The notes under the pieces: generated by a model
Told to the model about the DNA's origin: nothing
Database searches by the model: none
Seen by the model: the letters and a program-made list of their open reading frames with translations, nothing else
Shown here: piece after piece, positions 34,140 through 42,042 of the stretch
Numbering within the stretch: position 1 is the first letter of the stretch
How the letters are laid out: each line of letters starts with the position of its first letter
Position numbers and translations under genes: made by a program
Origin: Methylobacterium frigidaeris
GTDB lineage: Bacteria > Pseudomonadota > Alphaproteobacteria > Rhizobiales > Beijerinckiaceae
Assembly (NCBI RefSeq): GCF_022179185.1
Contig: NZ_BPQJ01000008.1
Coordinates: forward strand, 155,911 to 219,910
Reading direction: 5' to 3'
Length of the DNA stretch: 64,000 nt

Positions 34140-35204
34140 TCACAGCTTCGCCACCGCGATCGTGCCGCCGTCGAGGCTGACGAACCGGATCCCGGCCGCG
34201 CGCAGCGCCGCGACGGCCTTGTGGCGCGAGCGGGCGCCCTGAATCTCGGCGTCGGCCTCGAGGCGCCGCACGGTCGAGAGCGACAGGCCGCTGGCCTCGG
34301 CGAGACGCAGCATCGACCAGTCGAGCAGCCCGCGGGCCGCCCGCAGGTGATGGCCGCGCACCGCCTGCTCGAGGGCCCGCTGCAGCCGGGCGTCCCCGGG
34401 CGCGCCATCGGCGTGGACCGGGGCGCCGAATTCGTGGACCGGGTACTTCACGCCGGCCCTGCCGAGATAACGCCCGGCGCCGTCCCAGATCGGAACGCCG
34501 ACGATGCGAAAGTGCCACACTTCACCGTTGGCGAGGCGCTCGTGTGCGGTGCCCTGGAAGGGCACCTGCGGGTCATGCACCGCCATGGCCCGGTCGCGGA
34601 AGGCCGCGCGCTCCTCGGGAACGACCATGACGAACGGGTTCAGGTTGATCTCGTCGAGGGACGGGCCGTGGACCTGTGCCACCGCATGCGGGAAGTCGTG
34701 GAGGTGGTCCGGCTCCACCGCGTAGGTCGTCGTGTAGGAGGTCAGGTAAAGCGACTGGCGCCGCCGCTGCTCGAGCGCCTGCATCCGCCCCAGCCGCTCG
34801 CGGTCGGTGACGTCGAGGGCCACCCCGCCCAGCGCGAGCGGCCGGCCCTCCGGCGAGACACGGCGCTCCGACAGGATCGACAGGGTGCGCAGCTCCCCGC
34901 TCGGCCGGATCAGCCGGACGACCTCGCTCGGCGCGTGGTCGCTCGGCCAGACGTGGCCCTGGAGGATCTCGCCCGCGCTCGCCAGCCTCCCCCGGTCGTC
35001 CGGATGCACCAGCTCGCGGAAGAGGTCGTAGGAGGCCGCGACGCGGTGCGAATCCAGGCCGAGGAGCCGGAAGAAGCCCGGCGACCAGAGCTGCTCACCC
35101 AACGCGAGGGACCAGTGCCAGCGGCCGGCGAAGCCATGCTCCTCGATGGTGTGCAGGAAGCTGTCCGAGCACGAACGAAGATCCGCAGCATCCATGCGTC
35201 GCAC
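34140..35204 (-). CDS. PAS-domain regulator with C-terminal HTH
   Basis: A 354-residue cytosolic protein. A first PAS domain covers about residues 20-140 (WSPGFFRLLGLD, LVHPDDRGRL, GVALDVTDRE). A second PAS-like region runs from about 150 to 255 (FVMVVPEERAAFRDR, WHFRIVGVPI, LGRAGVKYPV). The C-terminus, from about 280, is an XRE-like helix-turn-helix (ARGLLDWSMLRLAEASGLS, LSTVRRLE) ending VSLDGGTIAVAKL. It probably senses a small ligand or redox state and binds DNA. It lies 102 bases downstream of the HerA-type NTPase gene on the same strand. Whether it belongs to that module is unknown. Start may be 35204 or 35195. Confidence 0.75.
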   Translation of the reverse strand: MRRMDAADLRSCSDSFLHTIEEHGFAGRWHWSLALGEQLWSPGFFRLLGLDSHRVAASYDLFRELVHPDDRGRLASAGEILQGHVWPSDHAPSEVVRLIRPSGELRTLSILSERRVSPEGRPLALGGVALDVTDRERLGRMQALEQRRRQSLYLTSYTTTYAVEPDHLHDFPHAVAQVHGPSLDEINLNPFVMVVPEERAAFRDRAMAVHDPQVPFQGTAHERLANGEVWHFRIVGVPIWDGAGRYLGRAGVKYPVHEFGAPVHADGAPGDARLQRALEQAVRGHHLRAARGLLDWSMLRLAEASGLSLSTVRRLEADAEIQGARSRHKAVAALRAAGIRFVSLDGGTIAVAKL

Positions 35205-35306
35205 AGCCGGAGAAGACCATCCTTCCCTCGGCTATAGGACAGGCTGCCGCGGACTCAAACCGGGGTATCGCGGCGTGACGGCAAGTTGGCCCGGTCCGCG
35301 CGAGAG

Positions 35307-38300
35307 TCAGGTCTCCGGCGCATGGCTGAGCGGTGCAGCGGAGCGCTTCGCCCGGGCGACGACCTCGTGCGGCGCCGGCGGGTTGGCCGGGTGGTGGCTG
35401 AGGCAGAGCGGCGTGCGCAGCTTGGCCGGCCGTCCCGAGCCCTCCGTGGCGAAGTAGAACTCGCCCGCGCCGAGCCGTCCGATGTCGGGCGCCGCCCCGC
35501 CGCTCGCCGCCATGATCTCCTGGGCGGCCGCGATGGTCGCCGGCGCGCTCTGGCGGCCGAAAAACTGCGTCGTGCAGTTCGACACGACCTGGTTGTGGAT
35601 GCCCTTGGGCACCTGCGTCGCCACGATCATCCCGAGGCCGTATTTGCGCCCCTGCGCCACCAGCTTGATGCCGCTGCCGAGGCTCGGCGGCGTCCGCCCC
35701 GAGGGCAGGAAGGTCTGCGCCTCGTCGACCACGTACAGCAGGCCCCGCGGCGACGGGTTGTTCTTGATCCAGCCGAACAGGGCCATCTGCAGCCGGTTGA
35801 CGAAGTCCTCCCGTGCCGCTTCCGACGCGAGGCCCGACAGGTTGACGACCGAGATCCGGGTGCGGCCCCGGTCCGGACCGAAGAACAGCCGGGCCGGATC
35901 GAGCACCGCGCCCTCGACCCGCAGGAGCGGGTTGGTGGCGACGGCGGCGAGCAGCTGGTCCGCCATGGTCGCGGCGAGGCTCTGGGCCCTGCCGATCTGG
36001 CTGGTGCCGTCCGGCAGGTCGGCCAGGAGTTCGGTGAACTGGGCCAGCGTGCCGCCGCCTCGCGCCGCGAAGGCCCGCAGGGCATCCGCCAGGACGCCGC
36101 GCTGGAGGATCCTGGTCGCGCCGGCGAGGGGCGCCAGGGTCTCTGCCGCCATCTCGATCGCCTGGCCGCGCTCGTCGCGGTCGTCGCTCGCCGCGAGGTC
36201 CGGCATCACCGAGAGGAAGAGCGGATTGCCGGCATGGACGCCCGGCGTCCACACCACCACCTCGACCCGCTCGGCGTAGGAGGCGGCCTTGCGGTCGTCC
36301 TCGGGCGTGAACTTGTCCGGCCGCTCCGGCCAAGGATCGCCGAGGCGCGACAGGTCGTTGTTGGGATCGACCACGATCGCCGGAATGCCGGTGAGCGCCG
36401 CCTCCTCGACCAGGCGCCGCAGCAGCACGGTCTTGCCCGAGCCGGACCCCGCGATGATCGCGGTGTGGCGCGGCAGGAGCCGCAGCGGCAGGGACACGGG
36501 CGGTGCGTCGGGGGTGAGGCGGTGCCCGACCGGGATGGCGTCGGGCACCGGCCCGGGGGCGGCCAGGCTGGCGGCGAGAGGCACAGTGGCGCGAGATGGC
36601 GCGTCCCCCGTGGGCGATGCCGTCCGCGGAGCGGGCTTCGTCTCGGGCTCGGCCGCGGGGATTGTCGGTTCGGCCGCGGAGGCTTCGCCCTCGGTGCTGG
36701 TCGTTGCGTCCGGTTCGCGGGCCGGCATCGCGCGGCGTGCCGCGTCGAAGCCGGGTGAGGGTCGCGCCGTGGGGCGCGGCGCGGAGGGGGTGGCGGGCGA
36801 GGCCAGATCGCCCGTCGGGAGCGGAAGCGGCAGCTGCACCGTCCTGCGCCCCGGCCGGGGCAGGATCTCACCCGGAGGACGCCGTCCCCGCGCCGGTTGC
36901 GCCGTCGTGCCGTCGCCTGGCAAGCCGATCTTGCGGAAGAACTCGGTCCCGCGCACCGGCAACGTCTCGCGCATCCAGCTCTCGAACTTGTCGGACTGTC
37001 CGTCCCGCACAGCCGCGTCGTGCAAGTTGCGCAAGGCTACGAAGGTGCGCAGGTCGTCATCCGAAGGGTCGATCAGCTTGCCGCCCGCGGCCATGAACCG
37101 GTCGACGAGGGTGTTGGTCTTGGCGCCCGCCGGCACCGCACTGCGGCGCACCACCAGCAATTCGCGGCCCGGGATCTTCGCCGAGATGCCCGAGGCAGTG
37201 AGCGCAGCGCGCAACCGCGCCTGGAAGGCGATCGGGTGCAATTGCAGCAGGGCGCGGTAGCAGACGTGGCGCTCGCGGTCGTTCTCCTCGCGGTGGAGGA
37301 AGGTGAGCCGGCCGTGCAGCGGCGGCAGGCGCTGCTCCGGCTCGCCCTTGCTCACCACGTCGATCGCGTCGTGCGGGTCGTCCTCCAAGGCATAGAGGTC
37401 GAAGGCCGTGCGCAGCAACTCGCCGAGCCCGGCATCCTCGTCGTGGAGGATACCGGAGATGTCGGCGTTGCGGCGGGCTTCGTCGAGGTCGAAGGGACTG
37501 GTTTCAATGGTTTGATTGTCGCCGCTGTTCGGTTCAATAAGATCTTTGCAGATCGTGACGACCCCGTTGGCCAGGCAGGTGCGTCGGAAGGCATCGCAGT
37601 TCATCAGCAGTTTTCGCGGCCGCATCGCGTTCTGGGCTACGGCCGCGATCGCCGCCTCGCCGAACGGCCAGGTCGGGAAGGGAGGCGCGAAACCCGCCTC
37701 GGTATAGGCGGGCGCGAGGCGGGTGCGGATGAGCGCGGCTGCGGCGGTGGGCGTGTTCATGCCCTTCAGCAGCACCGGCGGCTCGAATCGGTCGAAGGCG
37801 GATTTCATCCCACGCTCCTCCAGCCGCCGCCAGGAATCGCTCAGGCAGGTGATGAGCGTCATGCCGCGGCCGCCGCCGTCATGCAGCTCCATCAGGCCCG
37901 CGGCCAGCATCTCGGCGAGGCCGGGGCCGGGCTCGAAATCGTCGTCAAGGGTCAGACGGCTCGCATCGACCACGCCGTCGATCTGGTCGACGGCGACGAG
38001 GGTCGGGCCGCTCAGGCCCATGATCCAGGCCATGCCGCGCACCAGCTCGATCGGCGGAGGCGGCGGCATGGTGAAGCCGAGGGCGGTGCGGGCGGCCGGG
38101 TCGGCGTCGTAGCCCTGCAGCCAGGCATGGGCGAGGCCGACCGCGGCGAGGTCTTGCGAGCGCAGCAAGCAGAGGGCACGAAACACGTCCTGGTGCTTGA
38201 GCGCCCGCACCGTATCGACGTGCATCAGCGCCCGGACGAGCAGGTCGACGATCTTGCGGGTGTCGATGTTGGGCGTGTTGAAGGCCTGCTCGACCTGCTC

Positions 38301-38696
38301 CTCGACCTTGAAGCGGCGAGCGACGCCGGCCAGCACCGCGTCGGACTGGCGCCGGCCGTCCGGCATCGGCTGCATCAGGGCGGTGAGGTAGCTGAGCGCC
38401 GCGCTGCGCCAGAAATCGGTGAGGCCGAGCACGTCGAGGAGCACGAACCAGCCGCCGGAAGCCCAGACCTCGCGCCGGATCTGGCCGACGAGGTGGGTCT
38501 TGCCGATGCCCGGTTCGCCGACGAGCACCCGGCCGCGCGGGCGGCTGCCCGGCGTCTGCGCGTGGAGCGCGTCGACGATTCCCGGGATCAGCGCCTCGTT
38601 GGGCGCGCCGGTCGGCTCGGCATTGAGCCAGACGCTGTCGAGAGTGCGCACCCAATCGAAGTTGACGCGGCGCAGGGCGTCGAGGGCGTCGCTCAT
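35307..38696 (-). CDS. Dual-NTPase protein: AAA/STAND-like plus HerA/DUF87 ATPase
   Basis: An 1129-residue protein with two P-loop domains. The N-terminal NTPase has Walker A GEPGIGKTH (60-68) and Walker B TLVAVDQID (232-240). A middle region (about 440-590) has no recognised domain. A disordered Pro/Ala/Thr linker spans about 595-720. The C-terminal domain is HerA/DUF87-like: GHRLTPDAPP, Walker A AGSGSGKT (749-756), VDPNND, Walker B LLYVVDEAQTF (986-996), ATQVPKGI and a TQFFGRQ Arg. HerA-type enzymes pump or unwind DNA, usually with a nuclease. Its ATG overlaps the winged-helix gene's stop, and a DUF559-like nuclease gene begins the set. A DNA repair or antiphage role is inference. Confidence 0.8.
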   Translation of the reverse strand: MSDALDALRRVNFDWVRTLDSVWLNAEPTGAPNEALIPGIVDALHAQTPGSRPRGRVLVGEPGIGKTHLVGQIRREVWASGGWFVLLDVLGLTDFWRSAALSYLTALMQPMPDGRRQSDAVLAGVARRFKVEEQVEQAFNTPNIDTRKIVDLLVRALMHVDTVRALKHQDVFRALCLLRSQDLAAVGLAHAWLQGYDADPAARTALGFTMPPPPPIELVRGMAWIMGLSGPTLVAVDQIDGVVDASRLTLDDDFEPGPGLAEMLAAGLMELHDGGGRGMTLITCLSDSWRRLEERGMKSAFDRFEPPVLLKGMNTPTAAAALIRTRLAPAYTEAGFAPPFPTWPFGEAAIAAVAQNAMRPRKLLMNCDAFRRTCLANGVVTICKDLIEPNSGDNQTIETSPFDLDEARRNADISGILHDEDAGLGELLRTAFDLYALEDDPHDAIDVVSKGEPEQRLPPLHGRLTFLHREENDRERHVCYRALLQLHPIAFQARLRAALTASGISAKIPGRELLVVRRSAVPAGAKTNTLVDRFMAAGGKLIDPSDDDLRTFVALRNLHDAAVRDGQSDKFESWMRETLPVRGTEFFRKIGLPGDGTTAQPARGRRPPGEILPRPGRRTVQLPLPLPTGDLASPATPSAPRPTARPSPGFDAARRAMPAREPDATTSTEGEASAAEPTIPAAEPETKPAPRTASPTGDAPSRATVPLAASLAAPGPVPDAIPVGHRLTPDAPPVSLPLRLLPRHTAIIAGSGSGKTVLLRRLVEEAALTGIPAIVVDPNNDLSRLGDPWPERPDKFTPEDDRKAASYAERVEVVVWTPGVHAGNPLFLSVMPDLAASDDRDERGQAIEMAAETLAPLAGATRILQRGVLADALRAFAARGGGTLAQFTELLADLPDGTSQIGRAQSLAATMADQLLAAVATNPLLRVEGAVLDPARLFFGPDRGRTRISVVNLSGLASEAAREDFVNRLQMALFGWIKNNPSPRGLLYVVDEAQTFLPSGRTPPSLGSGIKLVAQGRKYGLGMIVATQVPKGIHNQVVSNCTTQFFGRQSAPATIAAAQEIMAASGGAAPDIGRLGAGEFYFATEGSGRPAKLRTPLCLSHHPANPPAPHEVVARAKRSAAPLSHAPET

Positions 38697-39451
38697 GCGT
38701 TGATCCAGATCTCGTGGAAGGGTTCGCCCGCCGGGTTGAAGGCCGCCGCGCGCTCGGCGGCGTCGAGGGCCTTGGGGTCGCTGATCCGGGTGAGCCCGAT
38801 GCTCGGGTCGCCGCTCAGGATGGCCGCCAGCCCGGCATCGACGGTGGCGCGGTCGAGGTCGGCGAGCTCTGCCCGCAGGGCGCTGAGGCGCACGGGCGCG
38901 GCCTTCCGGCCGTCGCTACAGGCGAGATAGGCCTTCTCGATGCGGGCGCGGAGTCGGGCCGGATCGGGCGGGGCGGCGGGCGCTTCCGGCGGCGCGGCGA
39001 CCTCGGTCTTCGGGGCAGCCCTGGTCTTCGAGGCGGATTTCGTCTTCGATACAGGTTTGGAGGTAGTCCTGGTCTTCGCAGCAGCCCTGGGCTTCGGGTC
39101 TCTCGGCGCCTTCGGCTCCGGCGGCACGCGCTCGGGGGCGGGACCGACGAAGTCGGCCAGCGTCGCGCCCGTCGCGTCGAGGTGGTGGTGGAGGCGCGTG
39201 AGCCAGTCCTGAAGCACCCGCATGGTCGGCGGCAGGGCGTCGCGCAGATGCGCGCCGGCCCAGTTCCAGCCCTTGTCGGTCACGGTCAGCCGCGAGGAGC
39301 GGCCCTCCTTTTCGACCGCGAGCAGCCCGGCCTTCACCAGCGCGTCGCGCTCGGCCTTCTTCGGCGTGATCTCGCTGTTCAGGGCGGTGCCCTGCCGGCC
39401 GAGCAGGCGCCAGAGGATCAGCGCCTGCGGTGGCGTCGGTGTCTCGCTCAT
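38693..39451 (-). CDS. Winged-helix-like adaptor protein of the NTPase-nuclease set
   Basis: A 252-residue protein. The N-terminus (about 8-70) reads as a winged helix (ALILWRLLGRQGTALNSEIT, then DALVKAGLLAVEKEG, RSSRLTVTDKGW). Residues 115-165 are a Lys/Thr/Ser/Pro-rich linker with repeated SKT/KTR. The C-terminus (about 166-250) looks like a second small helical/winged module. No catalytic motif is seen. It overlaps the nuclease stop by 4 bases (39448-39451) and the NTPase start by 4 bases (38693-38696). It probably binds DNA or bridges nuclease and NTPase. I know no named family for it. Confidence 0.65.
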   Translation of the reverse strand: MSETPTPPQALILWRLLGRQGTALNSEITPKKAERDALVKAGLLAVEKEGRSSRLTVTDKGWNWAGAHLRDALPPTMRVLQDWLTRLHHHLDATGATLADFVGPAPERVPPEPKAPRDPKPRAAAKTRTTSKPVSKTKSASKTRAAPKTEVAAPPEAPAAPPDPARLRARIEKAYLACSDGRKAAPVRLSALRAELADLDRATVDAGLAAILSGDPSIGLTRISDPKALDAAERAAAFNPAGEPFHEIWINA

Positions 39452-40449
39452 CGGGTCGTGTCTCCGGCGGGGGCGGGGTCGGGACGGCGCAGCCGGACGA
39501 CGGCGCGGATCTTCTCGACCGCGAACTGAAGGTCCTGGGCGACCTGCTCGTTGGTGAGGCGCAGCACGAAGTAGCCGGCGACCAGCAACTCGTAGTCGCG
39601 GTGGCGGTCATGGCCGAATTTCGGGCTGGCCTGATGCTCCGGCCCGTCGAGCTCCACGACGATGCGGTGCTCCCGACACAGCAGGTCGACGCGCGGCTGC
39701 CGGCCGTCGCCCTTCAGGCGGACGACCTCGTTGCAGACGAACAGGCCGGCGAGTTCCGGGTCCTTGGCCAGGGCCGCCTCGACCCACCGCTCGGCCACGC
39801 TGGCGGGGTGGGCCCGCGAGCGCGAGGGGATGAAGCGCTCCGCCACCGGCGCCGATGCGCGGCCGATCTCGCAGGCGCCGTAGAGGATGCGGTCGTAGGG
39901 CGAGGCATCGGGCGGCGCGGTCGCCAGGGCGAAGATGCAGGCCGCGCCGTGGCCGGCGCACCATTCCAGCGCCTCGATCACCGGGGCCGCCTGCGCCGGG
40001 GAAGCCGGATCGACCTCCGCCACCAGGATCACGCTGCCCGGGTCGACCGCCTGCAGCAGCTGCCCGAACTCGAGCCCCGGCGCCGCCCGCCGGAACCGCG
40101 GCGGCCGCCCGGCCCCCGCCAGGGTCGCGGCCGCCTTCAGCCAGGGGCCGGACACCTCGGGCGCCGACCCGTCCCGCCCCGGCCAGTCCGGCCACCGGGC
40201 GAGGGCCAGGTCGGCAAGGTCGTCGAGCAGGCGGCCGATCATCGCGCGCGCGGTCCGAAGATCCTCGACGGCGACCAGAAGCACCCCGCGGCCGATCTCG
40301 CGCGCCGCCAGCGCCTCGCCGACGCCGTCGCGCGTCATTCCGATGACGGCGAGACGCTCACCCCGTCCGAGATCCGCGACGCGCTCTGCGAGTGCATCGG
40401 GCGTCAGGCGCGGCCGGGCCGTGGCTGTGCTTTCTCCGGACTTGCGCAC
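39448..40449 (-). CDS. DUF559-like PD-(D/E)XK nuclease with extra N-terminal domain
   Basis: About 333 residues if it starts at the GTG 40449. An ATG at 40338 is possible, and the frame is open further up into an extragenic repeat that cannot be coding. The C-terminal 90 residues match the Vsr/DUF559 nuclease fold: VDLLCREHRIVVELDGPEH gives Asp 255, Glu 267, Asp 269 and His 272, followed by DRHRDYELL and GYFVLRLTNEQV. The N-terminal 230 residues form an unassigned alpha/beta domain (RGVLLVAVEDLRTARAMI; SVILVAEVDPASP). It is the first gene of the three-gene set and is expected to cut DNA. Confidence 0.7.
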   Translation of the reverse strand: MRKSGESTATARPRLTPDALAERVADLGRGERLAVIGMTRDGVGEALAAREIGRGVLLVAVEDLRTARAMIGRLLDDLADLALARWPDWPGRDGSAPEVSGPWLKAAATLAGAGRPPRFRRAAPGLEFGQLLQAVDPGSVILVAEVDPASPAQAAPVIEALEWCAGHGAACIFALATAPPDASPYDRILYGACEIGRASAPVAERFIPSRSRAHPASVAERWVEAALAKDPELAGLFVCNEVVRLKGDGRQPRVDLLCREHRIVVELDGPEHQASPKFGHDRHRDYELLVAGYFVLRLTNEQVAQDLQFAVEKIRAVVRLRRPDPAPAGDTTR

Positions 40450-40773
40450 GACGAGACCGCGTCCCCGGATTGGCCGACGACGCTGCGTGCGTTCCACGGC
40501 TGCTATACCGGGATATCCAGCACAGGTTGCCGGTCTTTTCCAGGGGGTTGTGGCGCGGCGGGCGGTGGAACGGTGTTTTCCGTCGCGCCGGGTGTCGAGG
40601 CTCAGAAAGATCCCTCCTCCCCTGCGGAGGGGAGGCCGGCAGAGGGGCAGCGCGGCCCTCGTCCGGGTGCGCCCTTCATGGACGCCGCGACCCGTCCGGG
40701 AGCGGGGCTTCCCTCCCCCGCCCGGCATCCGCCGGGCACCCTTCCCCGCGGACGGGGGAGGGGTCGTGCAGGC
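40450..40773. repeat. Extragenic C/G-rich palindromic repeat
   Basis: Between the nuclease gene and the royal-jelly-family gene, 40608-40772 contains interleaved C-rich and G-rich blocks (CCTCCTCCCC, GGAGGGGAGG, CCCTTCCCCG, GGGGGAGGGG) that pair in several ways. The layout is like extragenic repeats common in Rhizobiales. A shorter relative lies at 28646-28670. The 40450-40600 part holds a possible minus-strand -10, TATAGC, for the nuclease set but no good -35. Confidence 0.5.
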
Positions 40774-41967
40774 TCACCGCACCGGTCCAGACCCCGTCGC
40801 CGCCGGTCCCGTCCGGATCGCCCACAATTCGGTCGGCAGGCTGATCGGCGCGCCGGGCTTGTAATCGGCCGAGTCCTGGATGTGCGAGGTGGTGACGTAG
40901 ATCGTGCCGTCCGGCCCCTCGCTGAAGGTGTCGGGCCAGCGCAGCTGCTTGTCCTGAACCAGGGTGGTCAGCCCGGCGCCGCTATTCGTGAGGTCGCGCA
41001 CCTTGACCGCGTCGTCCTGCGGCGAGGTCACGTACATCCGGCCGTCCTTGCGGGAGATCAGCAGGCCGTCCGCCGGCCCGTTCTCGCCGACCGTGACGAT
41101 CTTGGACCCCAGCGTCCGGTCGGTGAGCATCTCGGGCACCACGGCGGCGGTGGCCCAGCCGGTCAGCGCGTCGGTCGGCAGGCTGTAGAGCGTCTTGCCC
41201 TTGATCGCCTGCCAGTACAGCGTCTTGCCGTCGGGCGAGAGCGCGATGCCGTCGGCCGAGAACGCGACGCCGCGCCCGTCCGGCCGGCGCAGGGGCTGGC
41301 CATCGTAGGTCACCGTCACGCTCTTGTCCGGCATGGTCGAGGGATGGCCGGAGAGGACGCGCTTGGCCGCACCGCTGTCGATGTCGACGACGATCAGGGC
41401 ACCCTCGGCGCCGGAATCGGTGAGATAGGCGGTCTTGCCGTCCGGCGAGATCCGCACGTCGTTGATGTACGAGGCCTGCATCACGGTCGCGGTGTCGAAC
41501 GGGATCGTCTTGACCACCTGGTTGGTCTTCAGGTCGATGCCGACGAGCTTCGGTCCGTCCTTCACCACTGCCGCCATCGCGGGGGCGGCGGCATCCACCA
41601 CCCAGAGCCGGTCCTGGGCGTCGGCCACGACGCTCTGCACGCAGACGAAGTGGGTCTTCGGGTCGACCTCGTCCTGTCTGGCGTTGCGCCAGGAATTCCA
41701 GCCGGCATCCGGGTAGGGCACCGGCTTGCCGTCCTTCACCTCGGCCACCGAGACCGGGGCGTCCTCGCTCCAGCGCGGGAAGTTGACGAAGATCCGGCCG
41801 TCGCGCGCCACCGTGACGCCGGTGACCTGATGGGAAAAGCTCGCGACCTTGTCGAGGCGGGCGGAGGCTCCTTGAACGGAGGTTCCTTGAGCGTGAGCGG
41901 CGAGCGGCGCGATGCCGGCCGTCAGGAACAGGGCGAGCCCGAGGCGGGCGCCAGCGTGGTGCGTCAT
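40774..41967 (-). CDS. Royal-jelly/Yellow-family secreted protein
   Basis: A 397-residue exported protein with a Sec signal (GLALFLTAGIAPLAAHAQG). The start at 41967 has GGGGAG 8 bases upstream. The mature part is a six-bladed propeller of the major royal jelly / Yellow / L-dopachrome-tautomerase-related family: GRIFVNFPRWSEDAP, PDAGWNSW, VCVQSVVADAQDRLWVVDA, YINDVRISPDGKTAYLTDSG and GDISLSP-like ADGIALSPDG. Bacterial members are uncharacterised; some are thought to act on lactones or phenolics. It lies next to LLM monooxygenase genes on the same strand, but about 75 bases separate them. Confidence 0.85.
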   Translation of the reverse strand: MTHHAGARLGLALFLTAGIAPLAAHAQGTSVQGASARLDKVASFSHQVTGVTVARDGRIFVNFPRWSEDAPVSVAEVKDGKPVPYPDAGWNSWRNARQDEVDPKTHFVCVQSVVADAQDRLWVVDAAAPAMAAVVKDGPKLVGIDLKTNQVVKTIPFDTATVMQASYINDVRISPDGKTAYLTDSGAEGALIVVDIDSGAAKRVLSGHPSTMPDKSVTVTYDGQPLRRPDGRGVAFSADGIALSPDGKTLYWQAIKGKTLYSLPTDALTGWATAAVVPEMLTDRTLGSKIVTVGENGPADGLLISRKDGRMYVTSPQDDAVKVRDLTNSGAGLTTLVQDKQLRWPDTFSEGPDGTIYVTTSHIQDSADYKPGAPISLPTELWAIRTGPAATGSGPVR

Positions 41968-42042
41968 CGAAAGAACTCCCCGTCCGGGCGATCGCCCGGA
42001 CGACAAACGCAGCGGAACCCGGCCAAGGTCCCAGGGAGTATC

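Noticed and set aside
35307..40449. Assigning the NTPase-nuclease module to BREX, DISARM, Dnd or HerA-NurA
   Set aside because: No methylase, phosphatase, helicase or NurA-type partner is present, and the nuclease is DUF559-like with an extra domain, so none of these names fits.
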